Of a stretch of 64,000 bases of DNA, positions 34,442 through 46,468 are shown in pieces. The notes under the pieces are model-generated. The model searched no databases, was not told the origin of the DNA, and was given only the letters and a program-made list of their open reading frames with translations. Source of the stretch: Erodium maritimum. Lineage: Eukaryota > Streptophyta > Magnoliopsida > Geraniales > Geraniaceae. Within the stretch, counting starts at the first letter, position 1; the number at the start of each line of letters is the position of its first letter. The translations under genes were made by a program, and so were the position numbers. Location of the stretch: positions 121,529,329-121,593,328 of the forward strand of contig OY997588.1 of the NCBI GenBank assembly GCA_963921825.1. Reading direction: 5' to 3'.

Positions 34442-36629
34442 TGTAAAGACCGGCTAAATTAAAAGAAGCAAAATATTAAATTTTATCGTCTTGAAACGTC
34501 GAGGTGGGAAAATCGAGTTGAAATTGGTGATCGTTTGCTAAGGGGAAAGAAAAGAAAAGAAAAGAAAAGGAAAAAAAAAAGGAATTGGACCGGGCAGACC
34601 CGACCAGACCCGCGGACCCGGTCAGGCCAACCCGGCCCTGTTGGTCGCGGTTGGGCCGTGCGGCCCGTCTCTCCTCAATGGCCCAAGAAGCCAGGCCCGC
34701 CCACCTGCCAGCTCCCATATAAAACAAAAAATTAGGGTTTAGAAACCCTAATTTCTTCTCCTCCTCCTTCGTTTCTGCCGACCCTCTCCCGAGTTCCCCT
34801 TCTTCTTCGTCGAATCCTCATCTCCCTCCTCCTCACGCCGTCGCCGGCGAGGTACCCGGCCAGCTCTCGCCCTCGCCGTCCCGTCACCCCCACATCGACC
34901 TTCCTCTTCCCTCACGTCCCCACGCCGCCCCCGTCTCCCTTCCCTCTCCGTCCGACCACCAGCCGCCACCATCTCCTCCTTATCTGTCCGGCCACCGCCC
35001 TCCCACACCCGTAACCACCGCCGTCGAGCCCCTCTTCCACCTCCCTCTCAGATCCCGTCCCTCACTGAGCCGCCGCCGTCCTTTCCCTCCACGCCCGTGA
35101 CCGCCGAAGCCACCGCCGTGGGCGAGGTCACCGAGGGCGTTGTGCTCGGCCCCGAGACCGAGAACGTGGAGGCCGCCGTGAAGAAGGCCGTGCACCGCCG
35201 GTGCCATCCCGGCCGTCTCCGTCGCCGGCCGTCTTCTTCCGTCGCCGTCCCACCACCGGAAGGCTCAGCCGAGCCACCACCGCCGTGCACCGCCCTTCCC
35301 TCCACAGTGAGGTTCGTTCCTGGGGGTTTAGTCGCCGGCGACGTCTTCGCTGGCGGCCGGTTTAATTTCTGTACCGTTCGTTTTCGTTGTTGTTTGTTTT
35401 GTCCCGAGCTTGTAACTCCAGATTTGGAAATGGAAATAAAACGATTTCGGATTCAAAGTGTTGTTGTGAATGGAACTTTTGAAAATCAATCCCAAAAAGG
35501 AAAACACAAAAGATGTCGGTTTTGTGATTAAAAAGGAAAATCAGTTTTAAAATAAAAATCGGAATTAAAACAAAAGGGCGATCTGTGTAATTTGGACGTA
35601 AAACGCTTCTTGATAAAAACTAGATCGGTTAAGTTTAACGGGTTTTAAAACGAAAGTCGATAGTTAAGATTAAATCGAAAAAGGGAAACGAAGCCGATCG
35701 GCTTTATAAGGGTTTTGGACCAAAAATCTCGAGTTTGGAAACGAGCAGAAGGAAACCGTTTGTTTTAAAATCAAAGACGGAATTAATTAAAGCAAGGGAG
35801 TTCGACGACGGTTTTAAGTTAAAAAGGGGGCTTAAACTGGGTTTAGATCAAACCTGGGTTCGGTGCGCAGGTGCTCGAACCCGATCCGTCGTAACCCGAC
35901 TTTTATCCCGCTCGAGTGTAAACGACAACTGTCGAATCTAAACTGGACAAACTGTAGCCGTTAACTTAACGGCGGAACCGTTATTAATTTGGGGCTTCGT
36001 GTTGAATTTAGAGTCCGGCTCCGATCGAGGGGGAGCCCGGAAAGCAATTTACAAAACCCGGGCAGATTCGCCATGTCGGGCGAATCGGGCCTTTAAGGGT
36101 CCTTTTATCGACGTTTTCGGGGTTACGTTTGGGCGTTGAGTTTATTTAAGTTTGGCCTGTTCGTACTAGTTTAAAAGTGAGTTGAATCTGTGTTCTTTTA
36201 GATCGTGCTGCGGACCGAGGCAAAGGGAGGCTCGGCGAGTGACTGCGATCATCTCGGGTTTAGTGGAGCGCTTTTGGAGTTGCTTACGAGGTGGGGAAAA
36301 GTAGCCGGATCTCGGCCCTGACTAGGGAAAGTTAACAGTAGAACTGCATGTGACACCGGGGTGTCGTGGGTCGAATAGGTTTATTTGAATATTAGAAAGG
36401 CATGCTACGGGAACTTGGTAGTTACTGGAAATGCATGTGCCACTTAGTAGTGTCGTAGGAGCAGAGAACTTAGCGTAATTGATTTAATGGAGGCATATGA
36501 CCATGCCTGGAGGTTGTTTGTGAACTTATCGATATTAGGAGTACTGGAGGCATATGACCATGCCCGGAGGTTGTTTGTGAAACTAGCGATCTTAGGACTG
36601 TTGGAGGCATAGTTTATGCCGGAGGTTGT

Positions 36630-36960
36630 TGTGCGTTATTTTGTTGTTGGATTTGGGTGGCCTTTAGAGCCCGTGTTAACTGTTGTCGAGTTTGGGTGGC
36701 CTTGAGAGCCCGTGTTGTTTATTGTCGAGTTTGGGTGGCCTTGAGAGCCGTGTTGGTTATTGCTGAGTCTTGGGTGGCCATGAGAGCCCGTATTGTCATT
36801 TTGGTGTCTTGGGAGGCCGTGAGTGCCTGTGGGACTGTTGAGTCCGAGGTTTACTGTTGAGGTGTCTTGAGTGGCCTTGAGTGCCTGTTTGTTGAACCCG
36901 TGTTTGGTTGTCGGTGTTTTGTTGGCCTTGAGTGCCTGTGGAGCTGTCACCGGTGTCGTT
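36630..36960. repeat. GGTGGCCTTGAGAGCC repeats in the solo LTR
   Basis: Units of about 40-45 bp built on ttgggtggccttgagagcc recur about seven times. The equivalent, fewer copies are at 44540-44665 in the array LTR. The minus-strand frame across it (36636-36950) is a repeat artefact. Confidence 0.8.
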
Positions 36961-37024
36961 ACTGTCTGTTTGAACTTGTTTGTGATTGTGATTGGTTACT
37001 GGTTACTGGCGGAGGTTGTGTGGT

Positions 37025-37225
37025 GTAGCTAGCCTCCCGACTGGGATCGGGAGAAGTGGAGGGGTTGTGGGCTAGCTCCCCGACTGGGATCGGGGGAAGG
37101 ACGCGCGGGTGTGGCTAACCACCCGACTGGGATCGGGTGAAGCGGAGAGGTTGTGGGTTAGCCCCCCGACTGGGATCGGGGGAAGTTGCGCGACAGGTCG
37201 ACCGCCTGTACCGACTGGGATCGGA
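37025..37225. repeat. CCCGACTGGGATCGGG repeats in the solo LTR
   Basis: The near-palindrome cccgactgggatcggg occurs five times at spacings of about 50-60 bp. It corresponds in position to the 48-bp repeats of the array LTR (44224-44415). Confidence 0.8.
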
Positions 37226-37755
37226 AAGGGCAGGATACAGAGTTTTGGTTACTGAGCAGCTGGTTTGCGATCCTTTGTGATCTTGTTTGGTATTGCGATC
37301 CTTGGAGGAGGTCGTCGATCGTAGTGTGGGGTCTACTTAACGTATCCGAGTGTTGAGTCAGTTGAGGAAAGTACTGGTCGTGTGTGTGTCTTTGAGTCGT
37401 TGTTGGTGTCATCGGCTTTGTCTACTAATTATGCCATAGTCAGTATGTTATCTGTGGTGGTGAGCGAACGCTCACCCCTAGCTGCTTTTCCTACAGGTAC
37501 CGTTCGTAGTCTGGACTAGGTGAGCTTCTGAAGCTTGAAGAGCCTGAAGCGGGTTGCTGGGTGTTTTGAGTCTAGAGACGTGTATCTCGTTTTGTCCACG
37601 TGTGGGACTTTTATTTTTTGAGATGTAAATAATATTCTTTTGTGGAACTAAACTGACTTTTAAAATGATTTAACGAAAACAGGTTTCAGTTTTGTAACTT
37701 CTTAAACGTTCGCGTCCCTAGTTTCGGTTCGCTGAAATTGGGGCGTGACAACAGT

Positions 37756-38415
37756 TCACAAGTAGATACTAATAATAATAAACAAAAGCGAGATAGAGTT
37801 ACCGCCCCTTCATCGGTGTTACTTGATCTTGAATAGTGGAAATTGCCTCTATGCATGGTGGATGGAACACTACTTCACCCAAGTGAGTTCACAAGAACTC
37901 GACGCCAATGGATACAACTATAATTGTCAAGCTTCCATCTTGTATCACCAACTTGCACAAATAGTTAGAACATAAAAGCAAGACATAAAATGTACAAAAC
38001 AATGAGGGGTAGGAATATTTGGTTGCCTCCCAACAAGCGTCTTTTTTAATGTCGTTAGCTTGACAGGTAGGAGGCTGATCAATCAGGAGGCTTGTCCAAA
38101 ATCTCATACTTACATTTCATTCTTATCTTTAAATGTAAGTGCAAAAGTGAGAGAAAAAAACGTAATGTAGCACAAGATTCTTTTCTCTGATTTTTGTAAA
38201 AGTTTCAAACTCAAAGGCTAACTTCTTCAAGCTTGCCTTAAAAAGATAATTATGATTTGGCTCATCTTGATAGGGATATGAATCCCATGAAGCGAAATTT
38301 TTTCATGACAACAAGGGTCAAGAGCATCTACCACAATAGAGTAACAACTCACAAATAAGGAATAAGGACTAGCAAATGTATCACAAAAATTATGTTTAAT
38401 ATTAACAACTTTATG
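37756..38415. other. Interior of the Athila/Tat-like element, noncoding
   Basis: AT-rich, with no supported gene. It continues the minus-strand host element between the solo LTR and the protease fragment. Confidence 0.45.
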
Positions 38416-38715
38416 CTAAATATTAAATTTAAACATCAATGGGATGGGTTGAACATATAGAGTTGATTTACTAGAATTCAAAAATGAATCTCCCACACTA
38501 AAGGGAATTTCGACATCATGCTCGATGTCTAGTAAAATAAAATCAATGGGAGATTCAAATACAACCCCTATCTTGAGAGCATCTTCCATAGAACACCTTA
38601 AATATCTAATAGATTTGTCAGCCAACTCTAAAAATACTATGGGAGGATTCGGCTAAACAAGAGTTTGTGAACTATTTTCTATAATTATACAATCATTATT
38701 TACATCTAACGAATT
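38416..38715 (-). pseudogene. Protease fragment of the Athila/Tat-like element
   Basis: The minus-strand frame reads ADKSIRYLRCSMEDALKIG, then ESPIDFILLDIEHDVEIPF. This matches the C-terminal half of the aspartic protease region of Athila/Tat elements (family pattern ADRSIKYPRGIVEDVLV ... PVDFVVLDME ... IPLILGRPFL). The active-site half expected upstream is missing: sequence on that side ends at 38715, where the tandem array begins. This places the array inside the element, between gag and protease. Confidence 0.8.
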
Positions 38716-39546
38716 TCACCGGAAAACGTGAAATTTCTCTCCCAAACACCTCTAAAACGTCTCCACCACCTCTCTAATCTCTACACAACCCTAAACCAAA
38801 TTTTATAACCAAACTCTAGCTCTTGAAAATAATCGAAACGAGAATCGGTTCGGGTATTACCGTAGAGGAGAATGAGGGGAACGTGATTGCTCTTTGCTTC
38901 AAGACGATCCAAAGGTTTGATTTTCCTCCAAACCCTAACTTCCCTCTCTTCCTTCTTCTTCTTCTTCTCCTTCTCTCTCTAAACTCTCTCTTCTTCTTTT
39001 CTAATTAAAATAACTAACACAAAACACAACTTTCCCCCCTTTAACCATGTGTTTCGGCCAACACACCACAACCATCCATTTTCCCCCCAAAACTAACTCC
39101 ACCAAGTAGTTGACATGTGTCAAGGTGGGTCCCACACCTTTTGGAAAATATCTAGTTGATATTTTCCAATCAGATTCGCGAAACAGGGACGTTTCGGGCC
39201 CCGAACGGGCACTTTTCCCAAGAAAATTTTAAACTGGACGGGCTTCAAGGAAACGGCCCAACTAAGACCGCTACGACGACGGCTAAGCTTTTTGGGTCCA
39301 AAACGGTCCTCGAATGGACCAAAACGTCGCTCGGGTGACTTTTCCAACGAAAAATCAATCTTTCCCAAATTGACCAGAAAGTTGCCCTGAGTCCCCCGTA
39401 ACTCATTTTAGTCGATAACGGGGTCAACTTAAGTCCGGTATGACCCTCGGGGTCAATTTAAGTTAAGTTAAGTGTCTGTCTTAAAAATTTTAAATTTTCC
39501 TGTTTTTCGCAGGTTTGACTGAGAGTGACCGGGAGTGGTTATTACA
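38716..39546 (-). repeat. Array LTR a (truncated, 831 bp)
   Basis: Matches 45638-46468 almost exactly. One private base is visible: C at 39184, where the other copies have A. It is truncated at the 3' end of the LTR in element orientation. Confidence 0.95.
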
Positions 39547-39596
39547 ATCTACCCCCCTTAAAGGAATTTCGTCCGCGAAATTTAGAACAACGCACG

Positions 39597-41640
39597 TCAG
39601 GAGTCGAACCGGTCGGGGTACTTCGCGCGAACCTCGTCCTCGCGTTCCCAATTCGACTCGGCCTCGTGGTGTCGCCACAACACCAGCTCTAAGCGGATAA
39701 CCTTTCCGCGCAGGACCTGCTCTCGTGGATCCCTTTCCCGCATCGGTTTCTCCTTACACGGGACATCACCCGTTACCTCGACATCTGCCCATTTAATGAC
39801 GTACTCAAGACCTCGAAAGGCCCGATACACTGCGGGGCTAACCCGCCTCTGCCGCGGTTGAAACGCATTAGTCCATCTTTCGGGCTCACCTCCTGGGATA
39901 CATGATCACTGAATGCTGGCTCGAGAGGTCGGCGCCGTCAGTCAGCATAGCTCCTGCTGACTCTGCGCGGTCTTCAACCGCTCACGCCTTGGCACGACCA
40001 ACTTAGCTGTCTCTCGATCCAGTTCTAGACCCAGTAACCTCTTATTTCTCACTTCTGCCCAGCACACGGGCGACCGACACGGCCTATCACACAACGCTTC
40101 AAACGGTGCCATCATGATACTGGCCTGAAAGCTGTTGTTGTAGGCGAACTCGGCCAATCACTCACGAAACCCATCGTGACGTGCCCCCACTTCCGCCGTG
40201 CAACCGGCGGTGGCTGCAATAATCCAGCGGGACGCTGTTGTTCGGCTCTCACCTACCGACGGGCGAGGCATCGCGATACTAACTCCGCGACCGCTCTCCG
40301 CATCCCGCTCCACTAGACATGCCACCTGATGTCGCGCTCCTCTTAGTGCTATTCACATGCATTGTTAGACGCGAATGCTGCGACTTTCGTAGCTCATCGC
40401 CTCTGCCGTCACGCGGTATGTACAAACCTCCACGATACTGTAACTCCCAATTAGTACAACGATCCCAGCCCTCGGCATCCGTACCGCCGGCAACCAACTC
40501 CCGGATCCTGGTCGTCCACAAAACACCATCACAAACTGATTTAAGAACAGCCGGGCTATACTGTTCATCAGGTCCAAGAACGTTGCAGGTGCGTTCGGTA
40601 GTTCAAAGTCATCACCCAGAACTCGTAATGTTCATAGCATGTCCGGAATGCAGTCCTTGCGACGTCCCCCTCTCGGACTCGCAACTGGTAGTATCCGGAT
40701 CGCAGGTCGATCTTCGAGAAAAACGTCGACCCTCTCAACTGGTAGAACAGGTCATCAATTTTCGGCATCGGGCATCGGTCATTCACCGTAATCCAGTTCA
40801 GTTTCCGGTAGTCCATGCACATCCGAAGCTCTCCACTCTTCTTCTTCACGAAGAGTGATGGCGCTCCCCACGGCGATGTGCTCGGACGAATAAGCCCCTT
40901 CTCCCGAAGTTCCTCGAGCTGACCCTTCAGCTCGGTCAACTCGGCTGGCGCGAACCTGTAAGGCGCCATCGATATCGCTGCCGTTCCCGACACCAGGTCA
41001 ATCCTGAAATCCACCTCACGAACTGGTGGCAACCTGCTCAATTCCTTAGGGAAGACCTCGGGGAACTCGCACACCACTCGTGGTAATCCTCGGCTCTGCT
41101 CGGCCGATACTTCCTTTACTACAGACAAGCCGACAGGAGAAACTCCGATCCTACTGCCAAGAATACACGAACCTTTTGTGTTGCCTGTTGACACCGCCAC
41201 TCGTCGCCTGTAATAGGCGATAATGACTTGGTACTTCGCTCGCCAATCCATTCCCAGGATCACGTCAAGGCGGTCATTTCGTGTGTATCCTTCCCACGGA
41301 TACACGCACAAGCTCAGTCGCTGCTAAAACTCACGGACCCTCGCGGTCTCTCTAAGACCTCGCTCCACTATCGTCGTCGTGCCTACCAACTCCCAACATA
41401 CCCGATCCTCGGGTTGAGGAGCCCTCTCTCGAACCTCTTGTACCGGTTCGCTTCTCTAACTCCGCAGGCACGACAGACCCTAGTTATCACCACCTCACCA
41501 CCAACCGACGTGTCACGACGCAGGGGTGGACTCAACGGCTCTAAACTCAGCCCCAACCTCTCAGCACAACTCGACGAACAAACGAGTGTGATAACCCGAC
41601 ATCCAATGAAACTGACGCCCAAAACGGAAACCGAACACCC
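39597..41640 (-). pseudogene. Deleted pol: protease, partial RT, partial integrase (copy 1)
   Basis: In minus-strand order: protease in shifted frames (LGLSLEPLSPPL and VGGEVVITRVCR, 41383-41622; [15 protein letters not shown], about 41265); RT from 41100 ([52 protein letters not shown]); a further RT piece ending LNQFVMVF at about 40520. There the catalytic F(V/I)DD motif should follow, but the sequence jumps to integrase linker and zinc-region blocks (GGLYIPRDGRGDELRKSQHS). The RT active site, RNase H and most of the integrase core are absent. After an integrase tail (LAEFAYNNSFQASIMMAPF) comes a chromodomain-like end (REQVLRGKVIRLELVLWRHH). It cannot make a working polymerase. Confidence 0.9.
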
Positions 41641-42479
41641 ACTCCATTAGTTACCCTGGTAAGGTCTAGTGTAACCCTCACACGGTCCTCTAGGCATTAC
41701 TTGTAACTTTCCGCAACCAAACCAGTGTTCGCTACTCGTCCCTTGCGGGAAAAGTAGTAAAGGGGATGAGCGTTATGCTCACCTCCACAGACACCCGTTC
41801 GATTATGGCATACTAGTAAAGCACTAAAGACTTACCGATCTAACCAGGGCAGACCACTACCTCAAAACCTGATGCAAAACGTCACACTGCTCACGCTATC
41901 AACACCTCAAGTACTCGCTTACGTAAGATAAAACTCGACACGGGGAACACTTCCTCAATTCAGTAATCACTATTGTTCACAACCTCAATACCCCAAAGAC
42001 CCGATCACGTAGGGAAACCTCAAACGGGGATCATGTTCTCAACTAAGCCAACATTGTTGCTCACCATATCGATACCCCAGTTACTCGATCGTGTAGGGAA
42101 CCTCAATTAACCCACTCGCGTGAAGGAAACCTCAATCACCCGTTCACGCGAGGGAAAACTCGAACACTCGTTTACATAGGGAAAACCTGGTTCGCATGGC
42201 ACCGCAGCGCACCAACCCTAACCTCTCTCCGTGGTGAGACTCTCACACCGAGGCATTGTACTACTACCGTACGTTATCGATGAATCTCGAACCCAAGCCC
42301 TCATAACTTAACACCGAGCCTACGGCCTCTACAACCCACAACCGCGAACACAGTCACGTAAAACCAACGCTCAAACCGCACGAACGTGAACCGAGTCACA
42401 CAACCCCGAACCTAAACGCACAACGAAACAACGAATTTTTTTTTTTTTTGAAGATAACCGGCTGGACCGATCCGGCACA

Positions 42480-42735
42480 CGACCCGGGCCGTGCCACCTT
42501 CCGGGCCGGTAACCAAGCCGGGCCGTTCCCCATACCGGGCCGGCACCAAGGCCCTGTCGCGCCCCCTACCGGGCCGGCACCTAACCCGTGTCGTGCCCCT
42601 TACCGGGCCGACAACCAAACCGTGCCGGGCCGCTTACCGGGCCGGCGTCCGAACTCTGCCGCGCCCCTTACCGGGCCGGCGTACAAACCGTTCCGTCTCA
42701 CCTACCGGGCCGGTACTCCGTCCTGCCCATTTCAC
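42480..42735. repeat. GC-rich 34-bp repeat, copy 1
   Basis: Seven units built on taccgggccggcacc at about 34-35 bp spacing. It lies just after a run of T (42437-42450). Frames across it (42412-42813, both strands) are composition artefacts. Confidence 0.9.
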
Positions 42736-42947
42736 CTCCTGGGCCAAACCAGTGACCCCGATTTCCTAGCGGTGATAATTTCGCACTACTTACACCCGCT
42801 ATGTCTACCCTAGGGTATTCGTAACTTTCCCGGCTAATAGCGACCCGTACACTAGTACGTCGCAAACAACGACCACCAAACACATAACACAGTTACGGCA
42901 ACTCAAGACTGACGTCAAACACAAGCCAACACGGCCGAGTAACAACA

Positions 42948-43325
42948 ATACACGCCCACCGGGCCAACCAACACCGAACCACGCCCACCGGGCCAAGCAC
43001 AATCAAACACACACGCCCACAGCGTCAAACAAAATCAAAACACGCTCACCGGACCAACCAGTCTTACACACACGCCCACAGGGCTGGTCAAAATCAAATA
43101 CGCCCACCGGGCCAACCAACTTACACACACGCCCACAGGGCCAACCAACTTACACACACGCCCACAGGGCCAACCAAAATCAAAACACGCTCACCGGACC
43201 AACCAGTCTTACACACACGCCCACAGGGCCGGTCAAAATCAAATACGCCCACCGGGCCAACCAACTTACACACACGCCCACAGGGCCAACCAACTTACAC
43301 ACACGCCCACAGGGCCAACCATTTT
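42948..43325. repeat. 29-bp repeat CACACACGCCCACAGGGCC, copy 1
   Basis: Units of about 29 bp (ccaaccaacttacacacacg, then cccacaggg), with some variants tacgcccaccgggcc. They fill the space between the GC-rich repeat and the primer-site region. Confidence 0.9.
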
Positions 43326-43645
43326 TAAAACTTTCTCCGCTTCATTTTTAAAACCTCATACTTGACATCACGCAGTTACAACCCGGTCCAGGCGTCCCCG
43401 ACTACGTTGTACCGACTTGATATCAGCACCGTCACGTTCGACTACAGGAGCGCTCCTGAGTCGACCCGCGACAGCTTAAAAACTTTTCACGCAGCAATAC
43501 ACAAACAGTATGCCAGTAACACCGTACTGCACATACACACAAACACAAGCAGGACTCACAACACTACGGGTCTACACTGACTCGACCCTCCCCACCTAAT
43601 TGACGGACAGTCCGAGGTGTGAAACCTCGAGCTCTGATACCAAGC

Positions 43646-46468
43646 TGTCACGCCCCAATTTCAGTAAACCGAACTAGGGACGCGAACGTTTAAAAACATG
43701 AACACTTGAAACCTGTTTTCAATAAAAGCTTTGACATTTCCATTTACTTCTCAAAATAATAGTATTTACAATACAAAAACGTCCCAACAAGTGGACAAGG
43801 TACAACATCCATTACTAGACTCAACAAAAAGTAAAGACCAGACTCCGCTCCAAGCTCCATGAACTTCAAGAGCTAACCTAGTCCGTCCGGTGATCAGTAC
43901 CTGTAGGAAAAGCAGCTAGGGGTGAGCGTTCGCTCACCTCCACGGATAACAGACTGACTATGGCATAATTAGCAGAAAAAGCCAGTAACACTAAAACCAA
44001 ACCCAACGCCGGGACTACAGTCCCCAACTCAAGTACTCAACTGACCCACAACCCGTCACCTTCCTCAACAGACTCGACACTCGATAAAAACAGTGTAGAC
44101 CCAATACAACTATCGACGACCTCCTCAAGGACTCGAACGAAACGACACAACACCAAACAAGATCACAAAGGATCGCACACCAGCTGCTCAGTAACCAATC
44201 TCAATCAGGTCAGGGTTCGACCTATCGCAATTCCTCGACACGAAGTCGGATCAGGCTGTCGACCTTTCAAACTCGCAATTCCTCGACACTAAGTCGGATC
44301 AGGCTGTCGACCTTTAAAACTCGCAATTCATCGACACTAAGTCGGATCAGGCTGTCGACCTTTAGAACTCGCAATTCATCGACACTAAGTCGGATCAGGC
44401 TGTCGACCTTTAGAACTCACCACCCCAGGTAACCACAATCACAATCACAGGAAAGTTCAATCACACAGGCACTCAAGGCCACTCAAGACACCTCAACAGT
44501 CAAGACTCGGGTTCAACAACCCCACGGGCACTCGCTGCCACTCAAGACACCAAATTAAATACACGGCTCTCATGGCCACCCCGACTCAACAATTAAATAC
44601 GGGCTCTCAAGGCCACCCAAACTCAACAATTAAATACGGGCTCTCAAGGCCACCCAAACTCAACAATTAAATAAAACGCACGACAACCTCCGGCATACTC
44701 GATGCCTCCAACGGTCCTAAAATCACTAGTTTCACAAACAACCTCCGGGCATGGTCATATGCCTCCAGTAATTCAATTATCGCTAAGTTCTCTGTTCCTA
44801 CGACACTACTAAGTGTCACATGCTTTTCTCTTGAACGCTACAATCCCGTATCATGCTTTTCTAATATTTAAATAATTCTACTCAACCCACGACACCCCGG
44901 TGTCACATGCAATTCTACTATTAACTTTCCCTAATCAGGGCCGAGATCCGGCTACTTTTCCCTACCTCGTATATAGATCCAAAAGCGGTCCAACAAAACC
45001 CGAAGTACACCCAGTCACTCGCCGAGCTTCCCTTTGTCTCGGTCCGTAGCACGATCTAACAGAACACAAATTTAAAGTACCTTTAAACTAGTACGAATAA
45101 ACCGAAAAATAACATACTTAACGCCCAAACGTAACCCCGACAATGCCGATCACTCCCAAACTTCCCCATTACTCGATATTGCCGAAAAAGGACCCGTAAG
45201 GGCCAGATTCGCCCGACATGGCGAATCTGCCCGGTTTTGGTTAATTGCCTTCCGGGGCTCCAAAAGCCCCCGTTTTCGTTTCCACGGTCTTAGAATAAAT
45301 CAAGGAACTCAACGCACTTGACGGAATCGAATTCCGACTTCTAAATCAATTAATTAACGTTTAAAGTTTCCCAAAACCTGTTAATTACAACTTCTCCAAT
45401 TTAATTCCAAAATTCGATTCGGTTTGGGATAAATGGTCCGGGGAACGTTTTAAACTACCCGAGTAATTAAAACACGAACAACCGAGCACGTGGGCCCCAC
45501 CCAAAGGGCTTGGCCGTGCCCTAGGGTTTGAGGGAGGGGCTCGGCCACCAAGTGGTGGCTGCTTCCACCTCCGGCCAGCCACCACATGGCCGGCCGGCCA
45601 CCACCCACGGTGGCCGGAGCTCCTCCCGAGCCTCCGGTCACCGGAAAACGTGAAATTTCTCTCCCAAACACCTCTAAAACGTCTCCACCACCTCTCTAAT
45701 CTCTACACAACCCTAAACCAAATTTTATAACCAAACTCTAGCTCTTGAAAATAATCGAAACGAGAATCGGTTCGGGTATTACCGTAGAGGAGAATGAGGG
45801 GAACGTGATTGCTCTTTGCTTCAAGACGATCCAAAGGTTTGATTTTCCTCCAAACCCTAACTTCCCTCTCTTCCTTCTTCTTCTTCTTCTCCTTCTCTCT
45901 CTAAACTCTCTCTTCTTCTTTTCTAATTAAAATAACTAACACAAAACACAACTTTCCCCCCTTTAACCATGTGTTTCGGCCAACACACCACAACCATCCA
46001 TTTTCCCCCCAAAACTAACTCCACCAAGTAGTTGACATGTGTCAAGGTGGGTCCCACACCTTTTGGAAAATATCTAGTTGATATTTTCCAATCAGATTCG
46101 CGAAAAAGGGACGTTTCGGGCCCCGAACGGGCACTTTTCCCAAGAAAATTTTAAACTGGACGGGCTTCAAGGAAACGGCCCAACTAAGACCGCTACGACG
46201 ACGGCTAAGCTTTTTGGGTCCAAAACGGTCCTTGAATGGACCAAAACGTCGCTCGGGTGACTTTTCCAACGAAAAATCAATCTTTCCCAAATTGACCAGA
46301 AAGTTGCCCTGAGTCCCCCGTAACTCATTTTAGTCGATAACGGGGTCAACTTAAGTCCGGTATGACCCTCGGGGTCAATTTAAGTTAAGTTAAGTGTCTG
46401 TCTTAAAAATTTTAAATTTTCCTGTTTTTCGCAGGTTTGACTGAGAGTGACCGGGAGAGGTTATTACA
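43646..46468 (-). repeat. Array LTR b (2823 bp)
   Basis: Starts TGTCACGCCCC and ends GGTTATTACA in plus orientation. It has two private bases, T at 46233 and A at 46458. It includes the conserved dyad at 43921-43938 and 48-bp repeats at 44224-44415. Confidence 0.95.
44224..44415. repeat. 48-bp tandem repeat in LTR b, four copies
   Basis: AAGTCGGATCAGGCTGTCG recurs at 44243, 44291, 44339 and 44387, exactly 48 bp apart. The same array is in LTR c (about 51146-51337) and LTR d (about 58069-58260). Confidence 0.95.

Larger units (their letters stand above)
34442..37750 (+). mobile_element. Solo LTR related to the tandem-array family, target duplication ACAGT
   Basis: 3309 bp, starting TGTAAAGACCGG and ending GGGGCGTGACA, with ACAGT at 34437-34441 and again at 37751-37755. 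Its second half is homologous, in opposite orientation, to the array LTRs: gcatatgaccatgcccggag at about 36545 corresponds to the reverse of 44746-44772. A likely TATA box (catataaaac) is near 34716, followed by a C/G-rich leader. The frame at 35097-35531 is a by-product of that leader. No internal region is present. Confidence 0.92.
39547..43645 (-). mobile_element. Array internal region 1
   Basis: 4099 bp between LTRs a and b. Its left end, read on the minus strand, is the purine tract AAGGGGGGTAGAT directly before an LTR start (39547-39560). Its right end is the primer site TGGTATCAGAGCTC (43629-43642), three bases from the LTR. The left half holds a pol remnant. The right half (about 41645-43628) is noncoding, with GC-rich repeats where gag should be. 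Confidence 0.93.

Noticed and set aside
34732-34752. Telomere-like TTAGGGTTT / AAACCCTAA
   Set aside because: It is one facing pair in an LTR leader, not a repeat array. AAACCCTAA is also common in plant promoters.
35097-35531. 144-residue plus-strand frame in the 34442 solo LTR
   Set aside because: It is C/G-rich leader sequence with a competing frame on the other strand and no recognisable protein.
40319-40858. 179-residue plus-strand frame, repeated at 47241 and 54163
   Set aside because: It is antisense to the RT/integrase remnants, whose motifs are clear on the minus strand. The frame recurs only because the array unit recurs.
42412-42813. Pro/Arg-rich frames on both strands, repeated in each array unit
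   Set aside because: They arise from the 34-bp GC-rich repeat; there is no start context, domain or codon pattern.
44224-44415. Regular 48-bp repeats that resemble a CRISPR array
   Set aside because: Units are contiguous with no unique spacers, in a plant LTR, and there are no cas genes.
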